A DNA stretch of 64,000 nucleotides from Desulfovibrio sp. (GTDB lineage Bacteria > Desulfobacterota > Desulfovibrionia > Desulfovibrionales > Desulfovibrionaceae). The translations under genes were made by a program, and so were the position numbers. Of the stretch, positions 57,729-64,000 are shown piece by piece. The stretch spans positions 434,001 to 498,000 of the forward strand of contig NZ_JAHZCJ010000002.1 of assembly GCF_019422935.1 (NCBI RefSeq). The letters run 5' to 3'. Positions within the stretch are counted from its first letter, which is position 1. The number at the start of each line of letters is the position of its first letter. The notes beneath the pieces are model-generated. The model was not told where the DNA came from. It saw nothing but the letters and a program-made list of their open reading frames with translations, and searched no databases.

Positions 57729-58985
57729 ATGGAGCGTTCTGTTCCGTATGCCGAGTTCAAGGCATGGGGCCACCGATTGGGCCTCTTCAAAACTACAGAG
57801 CAGGATTCCAGCGGAATAACTACTTCTGCTAATAGTCTTGTATTATTTCAGCCCCAATCCGGCTCTGCTGCACAGCAATCTGCCCACATCACGGACGTTG
57901 GCACTTCGCAGGTTTTTTCACCGGGTTGTATTGTTCTACTGCACGGTTTGAAAGATGCAGGAAAAAGCATGTTTTGCTTTGCTGCAGCCAAGGCGCTTAT
58001 CACAGGGGAAAAACTGTTTGGCCTTTTCCGTTCTGATAAGACAGGCAAAATTGTGTATGTGGACAGCGAAACGCCACAAGCCCTTCTTGCGGAACGCCTG
58101 AATCAGTTTGGTCTTGCTGGGGAAGTGGGGCAGCGTTTGTTCCTGCTCTCGAAGTTTGATCATGCAGTCCCGGACTACGCCTTTTCTCTCACTGACCATG
58201 TATTCCGTGACAAGCTGGAAAACACCTTGCTTGAGCGTGGCTGCCGTTACCTTTTGCTGGACAACCTCACTTCGCTGATGGATGAAGGCAGGGTCTACCA
58301 AAGCAGTGTGGTCAGCGGATTTTTTCAATGGATTGAAAAACTTCAACAGCAGCACGGCATTTGCACTATTTTGGTACATCATACCCAGGATGATGCCAAT
58401 GCAGGCACGGGATCAGCCAAGGCGCGCGGCAGTCAGGAGTTTTCCATCCGCGCTCATACGGAAGTTGTTCTGATCCGGGCTACGGAAATCCTTGAGAAAA
58501 GACTCGGCACTGAGGCCGTGCAGCAGGCAGCAGCGTGTGATGGCCTGACGCTCGGGGTCTGCTTTAAAGTCTGCAAGGCGGCCTGCGTGTTGCAGAAAAA
58601 GACATTCTGGCTGCATTTGCCGTTGGGAGCTTCCCAATGTCGTTTTCTGGGGGTAACCGGGGCAGACGGGCATGAGGTTGCATGCGCTCCTGGCGCTGTG
58701 AAGAATGCCGACCTCTCGCCTGATACATCCGCGGGGCCTGACAGCGAAGAGGCTGGCCTGGCTGGTCTTGATCTGTCTCAGGATGAACAAAGGGTGTACA
58801 CATATATTACGGAGCGTAAAACGGCTCAGACCGGTGCCATCGGCATTCTTTTGCAGTGCCAGGAGACAAAGGCCAGGTCCATTTTGAAAAGGCTTGAAGC
58901 TATTGGCCTTATTGAAGCCTTCGGTAAAGGGCCAACAGCAGGCTACAAGCTTTCCACCTGTTATGCGGAACGCACAGCGCACTAA
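57729..58985 (+). CDS. RepA-like AAA (AAA_25/RecA-fold) ATPase, probable replicative helicase of the element
   Basis: 418 residues. Walker A is LHGLKDAGKSMF near residue 75-85, Walker B is CRYLLLDNLTSL near 177-188, and ILVHHTQDD supplies the sensor region. These are features of hexameric RepA helicases of the RSF1010 type and of phage-satellite relatives. Residues about 345-415 form a winged helix (LSQDEQRVYTYITERKTAQT, then KARSILKRLEAIGLIEA), which could bind DNA. It follows the primase-like gene by 15 bases, and an origin-like repeat region starts 23 bases after its stop. Confidence 0.8.
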   Translation: MERSVPYAEFKAWGHRLGLFKTTEQDSSGITTSANSLVLFQPQSGSAAQQSAHITDVGTSQVFSPGCIVLLHGLKDAGKSMFCFAAAKALITGEKLFGLFRSDKTGKIVYVDSETPQALLAERLNQFGLAGEVGQRLFLLSKFDHAVPDYAFSLTDHVFRDKLENTLLERGCRYLLLDNLTSLMDEGRVYQSSVVSGFFQWIEKLQQQHGICTILVHHTQDDANAGTGSAKARGSQEFSIRAHTEVVLIRATEILEKRLGTEAVQQAAACDGLTLGVCFKVCKAACVLQKKTFWLHLPLGASQCRFLGVTGADGHEVACAPGAVKNADLSPDTSAGPDSEEAGLAGLDLSQDEQRVYTYITERKTAQTGAIGILLQCQETKARSILKRLEAIGLIEAFGKGPTAGYKLSTCYAERTAH

Positions 58986-59007
58986 TCCCATTGTGACAGT
59001 GCTTCAT

Positions 59008-59042
59008 GAAGTGGCATGGGGAGACCAACCCCATGCCACTTC
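59008..59042. repeat. Perfect hairpin next to iterons
   Basis: GAAGTGGCATGGGG (59008-59021) and its exact complement (59029-59042) with loop AGACCAA. No T run follows. It could be a terminator without U tract or a single-strand initiation hairpin of the origin. Confidence 0.6.
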
Positions 59043-59075
59043 TGGCCTGTAGCATCTACCTTGTATGCCTCGCGG

Positions 59076-59141
59076 CCCCTCGCATAACCCCTCGTTGGGG
59101 CTGCCATAACCCTCGAAAACCCCTCGCATAACCCTCGTTTT
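59076..59141. repeat. Three direct repeats (iterons) with 22-bp period
   Basis: The core CATAACCC(C)TCG begins at 59083, 59105 and 59127, exactly 22 bases apart. Copies 1 and 3 also share the preceding CCCCTCG. A partial inverted copy (CTAGGGTTAT) lies at 59161. Two helical turns per unit is typical of iteron origins. Confidence 0.75.
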
Positions 59142-59172
59142 ATCACATGTTTATCTCCCGCTAGGGTTATTA

Positions 59173-59195
59173 AAATTGTTGATAATCAACAATTT
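59173..59195. repeat. Perfect 23-bp AT-rich palindrome
   Basis: AAATTGTTGAT-A-ATCAACAATTT, arms of 11 bp. It lies 32 bases after the iterons in an AT-rich zone (59140-59230) suited to strand opening. The remaining 59230-59741 holds no gene I can support. Confidence 0.7.
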
Positions 59196-59741
59196 CAGTA
59201 TGTTAAACTAGGCTTTATTTCCTGTGGCCGGATAAAAAATCGTTATCCTTCAAGCATAGCCTCGGCAGTCGTTGATGCCAAATGATCCTGTCCCTTTAGT
59301 GGGGGGGGAGGCCCCTTTCAACATTCGTTTGAACCAAAGACCCATGTGCCAGAGGGGCAGTACCTCGGGGGCAGCTTCGCTGGTCTTCGGCATGCCTGCA
59401 AAACAACTACACCGATGAAACAGCATCTACCCGACATCGAATTCATGGGGCTATCCAATCTCATTACTCCGCCCCTAATGGATATGCAGAAGCTAATTCC
59501 CTCAACCTCACATGTCAGATTTAGCTTGGTTGGCTTGAGGCATTTAACTTAAACGACTTGATTCTCTGCAATAACAACGAAGGTATGATTGTAGTGCTTA
59601 TATAAGAATATAGAAACATAAGAGCTATAAACATTACAACTATGCCACAACAAGTGGCATGGATAGAAATATGAACACAATAACGATATAGATATGCAAA
59701 CACAAACAGCGAACTAAATGAAATACATATAGGAGATCAAA

Positions 59742-60341
59742 ATGAACAACATAAACTTTAAATCTATCATGCATGATAATGGCAACTGTCTGTATAGGCC
59801 AACTATAGGTAATAATATGGCAACACTCCTTACGGAGTACACAACGTCACACAGCAAAACAATGGTTATTCGGTTTGATGTGACCTACCCCAAAGGGTTT
59901 AAGGCTGTCGAAGACAATAGCGACATATCAGCTCTCATGAAGTTGTTGATTCAACGGTGTTCACGTAATGGGGTATCTTCAGCGTATTTCTGGGTAAGAG
60001 AGCAATCTCTTAGAAGCAACAACCAACACTATCACTGCATGCTCTTGCTCAATGGTAACAAGACTCGCAGATACTATCCCTACATTGAAGCAGCAGAAGA
60101 AATGTGAGGCAGGATACTTGATGTGGACTCTCACGGATTGCTTCACTATTGCAATAGATCCCCTGAGGGCAACAGGCAAGCCAATGGCATCATTCTCCGC
60201 AGCGATGACCTCTACTACGAAGACAAGATTGATACCGTTGTACGGCAAGCTATGTACATGACGAAAGACCACACCAAGGGGATCTACAACGATGGAGTTC
60301 GTGATTTCGGCATGACACAATGCAAACACCTCACGTCCTGA
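59742..60341 (+). pseudogene. Inovirus-Gp2-type replication protein gene, interrupted by an in-frame TGA
   Basis: The first part (121 codons) has MVIRFDVTYPKGF, YFWVREQSLRSNNQHYHCML and LLNGNKTRRYYPYIEAAEEM, the pattern of the inovirus Gp2/YagK-YfjJ family (HYH-type replication proteins). A TGA at 60105-60107 then stops translation. In the same frame the sequence continues GRILDVDSHGLLHYCNRSPE, ANGIILRSDDLYYEDKIDTV and ends at 60341. Relatives have Trp at the stop position (AEELWGRIL), so TGG to TGA is the simplest explanation. An AGGAG site precedes the start. Full length would be about 199 residues, close to family length. Confidence 0.8.
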
Positions 60342-60539
60342 GTCTCATCATGCAAGCTGTGAACAGAATCGTACAGATAGCTTCAGTTAAGCATAAACGG
60401 GGACAGTAACGACACTGAAGGCTCTAATACTATACATTCCTTCCGCTGCCATTATCGGCCCACAGCACATCGCAAAGGTACCCATGCAACAAAAATTTCC
60501 ACACATTGATTCAGTGCTTACCCAGGGCTTCGTTATCCA

Positions 60540-60930
60540 TTCAACTGGCTGCAATGTTTTGACATCCCCAAACCGTTTTTCAACGCATTCCAGCATGACG
60601 CTTTGCGACATGTCAGCGCGGTACCCGTCAGTGGAGGCGGAATGGCATCACCTCCCGGTCGCAAGTATCCAGAGCAAAAATGACGCGCACCTGCTCGCCG
60701 TTGTCGCAGGCAACCTCAAGCCCTTCAGAGCACCAACGCTGATTGCTTTGTAGTGTAGAAACCTTGACCGTGTGCGCTTTGTTTGGTCGGCGGCAGCAAA
60801 ACGTGCCAGCAACAGGCTGTTCTGCTTCATTATCCTGAAGACACATTTATAGTTGACCGATGTGCGCCCACCGTCAATCAGTTGCCGTTAAGCAGCCGCT
60901 GGATCCGCCGATAGCCATAGGTCCGGGGGT
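60540..60930 (-). pseudogene. Remnant of IS3-family (IS2-like) transposase OrfB
   Basis: On the minus strand, fragments in different frames align in order to IS2-type OrfB: TYGYRRIQRLL (about 60930-60890), [19 protein letters not shown] (about 60855-60800), [20 protein letters not shown] with [15 protein letters not shown] (about 60770-60660), and VMLECVEKRFGDVKTLQPVEW (about 60600-60540). At least three frameshifts and stops separate them, and the catalytic DDE region is mostly lost. No terminal inverted repeats found. Confidence 0.8.
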
Positions 60931-61056
60931 ACCCTTGATGTCTTTATCTTTGTGTCGTAATATAGATAATAAACAATGAATCTGAGATATAGGGAGATGC
61001 GAACCCACTTCTGAAAGCACAATTTCCATAATAATTTAGTAGGAAAAGGAGGAAAG

Positions 61057-61623
61057 ATGCAAGTTTCAATAGAGCGCACATCCATAGATGATGTGATCAT
61101 TGTGAAACCTGAATTGTATAAGGACGATCGTGGTTTTTTTATGGAAGCCTTTAGAGCCGACCAATACAGAGACCTGGGTTTACCTTCGGCCTTTGTGCAG
61201 TTTAATCACTCAGGATCGGTAAAAGGCACCGTGCGCGGACTGCATTTTCAATGGGAACCGCCTATGGGAAAATTGATGCGGGTCACACGCGGTGCAGCTT
61301 TTTTGGTAGCTGTAGACATCCGTAAGGGCTCACCAACTCTGGGTAAGCATGTGGCGGTAACCCTCAATGCAGAAAAACCCCACTTTGTGTGGGCTCCAGC
61401 TGGTTTTGCCCGCGGGTTTGCAGTGATCAGCGACTATGCGGAAATACAGTACCTGACCACGGGTATTTACAATCCTCAAGCGGAATCTGGAATCTTGTGG
61501 AATGACCCAGCGTTGCAAATTCAGTGGCCCGTGTCCGACCCAATTCTGTCAGGCAAGGACACTAAGGCGCAAACATTGCTGCAATGGCTTGAGACTCAAG
61601 AATCTGACAATTTCAAATATTGA
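61057..61623 (+). CDS. rfbC: dTDP-4-dehydrorhamnose 3,5-epimerase-like protein (RmlC family)
   Basis: 188-residue cupin. Arg60 and His63 (VRGLHFQ), Lys72 (GKLMR), Tyr132 and Asp168 (LSGKD) match the RmlC catalytic set. The conserved PxGFAHGF is PAGFARGF, so the second active-site histidine is Arg119. This may change substrate or limit it to one epimerisation. AGGAGG precedes the start. It leads a run of three sugar genes with 13-base and overlapping junctions. rmlA and rmlB are not in the window. Confidence 0.85.
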   Translation: MQVSIERTSIDDVIIVKPELYKDDRGFFMEAFRADQYRDLGLPSAFVQFNHSGSVKGTVRGLHFQWEPPMGKLMRVTRGAAFLVAVDIRKGSPTLGKHVAVTLNAEKPHFVWAPAGFARGFAVISDYAEIQYLTTGIYNPQAESGILWNDPALQIQWPVSDPILSGKDTKAQTLLQWLETQESDNFKY

Positions 61624-61636
61624 GGAGGAAGTATCC

Positions 61637-62605
61637 ATGAAAATACTTATTGCTGGCGGCGCAGGGTATATTGGGTCTGTGCTCGTACCGCTGTTACAGG
61701 AACGTGGTTATCATGTTACAGTACTTGATTTTGAGTGGTTTGGCAATCATCTTCCCTCCAACATTCCTGTACTCAAACAAGATGTACTTAGCATCACACA
61801 TGAAACACTTGTCGGATTTGATGCGGCAATATTCCTTGCAGGATTGTCCAATGACCCTATGGCGGAATACTCACCTGCACAAAACTTTGTATACAATGCT
61901 GCACACCCTGCATATTTGGCCTTTATGGCAAAGCGTGCTGGTGTAAAGCGCTTTATTCACGGTGGTTCTTGCTCTGTATATGGCTACACAGTTAATGAGT
62001 TGTACGATGAAGAATCCCCAGCAATTTCAAATTATCCTTATGGAATATCAAAACTTCAAGGGGAATATGGTTGCCTTAAACTAACTTCTACTGATTTTTC
62101 TGTCATTGCATTTCGCCAGGGCACAGTCTGCGGTTACAGCCCAAGAATGCGGCTTGATCTTGTAATCAACGCCATGTTTCGTTCAGCGGTACAGGATAAA
62201 AAAATTATTGTGAATAATCCTGCCATCTGGCGCCCTATCCTGTCTGTGCGTGATGCTGCCACCGCATACATACGTGCGTTGGAAAGCCCGCAGGAAATTT
62301 CTGGCATTTTCAACATAGCTTCGGGCAACTACACAGTGGGTGAGATTGCCGACTATGTTTATGCGGGCATGCAAGAACATATGGGAATTAAGGCCTCTAT
62401 CGAGGTGCGCAATGTGCAAGACTTTAGAAACTATAAGGTGAGTTGCGCCAAGGCCACAAACTTGCTGAGTTTTAAAGCGCGGTTTAACGCTGCCGACATA
62501 GTGCAAGATCTGGCCAAAAATTATGAACATTTTAAGGATTTTGACAATCCATGTTATTATAATATCCGTACTTTTGAATCACTCACAAAAGAAGGTAAGT
62601 GCTGA
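61637..62605 (+). CDS. NAD-dependent epimerase/dehydratase (extended SDR) of nucleotide-sugar metabolism
   Basis: 322 residues. Rossmann motif is MKILIAGGAGYIGSVL; the catalytic group is Ser in GGSCSVYGY and YGISK (YxxxK). The substrate is a nucleotide-linked sugar, not identifiable further; GalE- or Tll-like reductase/epimerase activity is possible. A GGAGGAA site fixes the start at 61637. The stop codon overlaps the next start (TGATG). Confidence 0.9.
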   Translation: MKILIAGGAGYIGSVLVPLLQERGYHVTVLDFEWFGNHLPSNIPVLKQDVLSITHETLVGFDAAIFLAGLSNDPMAEYSPAQNFVYNAAHPAYLAFMAKRAGVKRFIHGGSCSVYGYTVNELYDEESPAISNYPYGISKLQGEYGCLKLTSTDFSVIAFRQGTVCGYSPRMRLDLVINAMFRSAVQDKKIIVNNPAIWRPILSVRDAATAYIRALESPQEISGIFNIASGNYTVGEIADYVYAGMQEHMGIKASIEVRNVQDFRNYKVSCAKATNLLSFKARFNAADIVQDLAKNYEHFKDFDNPCYYNIRTFESLTKEGKC

Positions 62606-63462
62606 TGAAGTTCCTAGTCACTGGCGGCAATGGGCAGCTTGGGATGGATATAGATTCTGTTTTTTGTCAAAGTAACACCGTATTTGCATTAACAAAAGAA
62701 CAGTTTGACATAACGAATTCTTCACAAATTAATGATGTTATGGCGCAAATAAAGCCTGATTGCGTCATTAACACAGCAGCAATGCACCACGTAGAAAAAT
62801 GTGAAGCCGATCCACCCCTCGCCCATGCCGTCAATGGCATAGGTACCAGAAGCCTTGCGCAGGAATGTGCGCGGCATAATGCGCACCTTATCCACATTAG
62901 TACGGACTATGTATTTAATGGCGAAAAAAAAGTTCCCTATGTGGAAAGTGATGTTCCTTGCCCCCTCAATGTTTATGGAAACTCCAAGCTAAGCGGCGAG
63001 TACTACGCATTGAGTTCTTGGGAAAAAGTATCTGTAGTCAGGGTGGGGGGAATCTATGGAGTGCATCCATGCCGCGCCAAGGGGGGGCTCAACTTCGTGC
63101 AGCTTATGCTCAAGCTGGCAAACGAGCGCCCTTATCTGCGCGTTGTAGATGATGAAATAGTTACTCCGACCCCCACCGCCGCCATTGCAGCACAACTACA
63201 GCGCATTGCAAATGAAGGCGTTTATGGAATTTTTCATGCAACCTGTCAGGGTCAATGTTCATGGTATGCCTTTGCAGAGCGTATTTTTGCTTTGCGTGGA
63301 ATCACAACAGATTTGCAAAAAGCGCAGCCTGGCGAGTTCCCCGCCAAAGTGGCAAGACCCTCTTACTCTGTACTTGAAAACAGCAGGCTAAAACAGTTGG
63401 GTATAGACTGCATGCCCAACTGGGAAGACGGATTGAAATCATATCTAAATACCGTTGGATAG
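62605..63462 (+). CDS. rfbD: dTDP-4-dehydrorhamnose reductase-like protein (RmlD family)
   Basis: 285 residues. N-terminal MKFLVTGGNGQLGMDI is the NADPH-binding loop; HISTDYVFNGEKKVPY and NVYGNSKLSGE (YxxxK) are the RmlD hallmarks. It reduces a dTDP-4-keto-6-deoxy sugar, giving dTDP-L-rhamnose or a related deoxysugar. Its ATG overlaps the previous stop by one base; a GTG two codons upstream is possible. Together with the RmlC-like and SDR genes it makes a short deoxysugar operon. Confidence 0.88.
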   Translation: MKFLVTGGNGQLGMDIDSVFCQSNTVFALTKEQFDITNSSQINDVMAQIKPDCVINTAAMHHVEKCEADPPLAHAVNGIGTRSLAQECARHNAHLIHISTDYVFNGEKKVPYVESDVPCPLNVYGNSKLSGEYYALSSWEKVSVVRVGGIYGVHPCRAKGGLNFVQLMLKLANERPYLRVVDDEIVTPTPTAAIAAQLQRIANEGVYGIFHATCQGQCSWYAFAERIFALRGITTDLQKAQPGEFPAKVARPSYSVLENSRLKQLGIDCMPNWEDGLKSYLNTVG

Positions 63463-63926
63463 GAACAAATGTAATATATATGCCCCACTGCCTTGGGCAC
63501 ACTTTTAAGGTGTAACCCACGCATGACATTTTGTACGCACATGAGGGGAGAAGTGCAATATTACATGACTCGTCAGCGCAATAACATTGCATCAATGCAG
63601 GAAAAACTTCATGACGTTTTTCCCATATTGGTACCGTTAATAAAATTGTGAATGTTTTAGATTTGAATTGAAAACGAGCGACAGCAGAGAAATTTTGAGA
63701 CAATGCGGCACACACTCAACGTACAATCACATTGATCTTGCAATAGACATGCCGGATAGCATCTCTCACAGAGCTATTTTGCATTTCACTTGCCCTGTCG
63801 GCGAGACCAGAGGCTCAACTCGTAAGTATTAGCGTAATTTATTGCGCTGTTACGTGCCGAAACTATCGCACCTTAACCTTGAAACTGCATGTTTTCAACG
63901 TTAATACGCTCTAAAGAGAGATATCA
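63463..63926. other. Gene-free region within the sugar cluster
   Basis: About 460 AT-rich bases. A 54-codon open stretch ending at 63832 lacks an ATG and a ribosome site, so I do not call it. No terminator, ops/JUMPstart element or repeat recognised. Confidence 0.45.
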
Positions 63927-64000
63927 ATGAAAAAGACCATAGCTCTCACCCTTCCAAGGCTTTGCGATGAAAGCGCCGTTGACTACACCCTTCCCTATGG
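63927..64000 (+). CDS. Start of an unidentified gene, cut by the window end
   Basis: ATG at 63927 preceded by AAAGAGAG. The 24 codons visible begin MKKTIALTLPRLCDESAVDY. This is too short to identify; the location suggests surface-polysaccharide synthesis. Confidence 0.6.
   Translation, partial: MKKTIALTLPRLCDESAVDYTLPY

Larger units (their letters stand above)
55429..61000. mobile_element. Degenerate integrated element next to tRNA-Ala
   Basis: Approximate limits. The contents are an excisionase-like HTH protein, a small unknown gene, a possible primase, a RepA-like ATPase, an origin-like repeat region, an inovirus-Gp2-type pseudogene and an IS3-family remnant. Base composition is lower in GC than the core genome. 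No integrase is present, and I could not find a copy of the tRNA 3' end at the far side, so the right boundary is only placed by the start of the sugar cluster. Confidence 0.7.

Noticed and set aside
59346..59552. 68-codon open frame between the origin region and the Gp2-type gene
   Set aside because: No ribosome site, no recognisable domain; likely chance.
63668..63832. 54-codon open stretch after the RmlD-like gene
   Set aside because: Would need a TTG start with no ribosome site; composition not clearly coding.

Overview
The window comes from a GC-rich sulfate- or sulfite-reducing deltaproteobacterium, most probably a Desulfovibrio of the desulfuricans type. The evidence is an isethionate sulfite-lyase locus, an oxidative citrate branch built on a Re-type citrate synthase, a System I cytochrome c maturation cluster whose CcmE has Cys instead of His (CxxxY) and that lacks CcmG and CcmH, and a Desulfovibrio-style outer-membrane porin.

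Layout. 0.1-7 kb, minus strand: chemotaxis receptor, threonine synthase, PlsY, RNB-family ribonuclease. 7.1-13.4 kb, plus strand: Re-citrate synthase fused to a Cache-like domain, isocitrate dehydrogenase, a LysE-type exporter and an aconitase-family hydratase, which together make citrate and 2-oxoglutarate. 13.5-19 kb, minus strand: ccmEFABCD plus a TPR protein. 19-31 kb: a CNNM/CBS membrane protein, tRNA-fMet, an AT-rich orphan gene with a HEPN-like motif, a GDYXXLXY and DUF2157/DUF4401 pair, an MFS carrier, a porin, and a CitA/DcuS-like two-component system. 31-42.5 kb: the isethionate locus. A TRAP transporter operon with an amidohydrolase lies divergent from islA-islB, a sigma-54 activator and a DMT transporter. 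Both arms start at well-formed -24/-12 promoters. 42.5-55.3 kb: MarR regulator, lipoate ligase, LarA-family racemase, TauE-type exporter, small monooxygenase-like protein, DUF554, Ldh2-type dehydrogenase, DUF4910 peptidase-like protein, ATC-hydrolase-like protein, GyrI-like protein, a Tat-exported four-cluster Fe-S/cytochrome b fusion, and an extradiol dioxygenase.

55.3-61 kb: after tRNA-Ala(GGC) comes a decayed mobile element. It holds an excisionase-like HTH protein, a possible primase, a RepA-like AAA ATPase, and a probable replication origin made of a perfect hairpin, three iterons on a 22-bp period and an AT-rich perfect palindrome. It ends with an inovirus-Gp2-type gene broken by an in-frame TGA and an IS3/IS2 transposase remnant. 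61-64 kb: the start of a deoxysugar/surface-polysaccharide cluster (RmlC-like, SDR, RmlD-like), and a gene that runs off the window.

Functional reading: isethionate is taken up by the TRAP system and split by IslA, activated by IslB, into acetaldehyde and sulfite. Sulfite is a respiratory electron acceptor in this group. The sigma-54 activator beside islB is the likely sensor-regulator of both arms. The best candidates for something new are the origin-like module at 59.0-59.2 kb with its primase/helicase-like pair, and the Cache-citrate synthase fusion.
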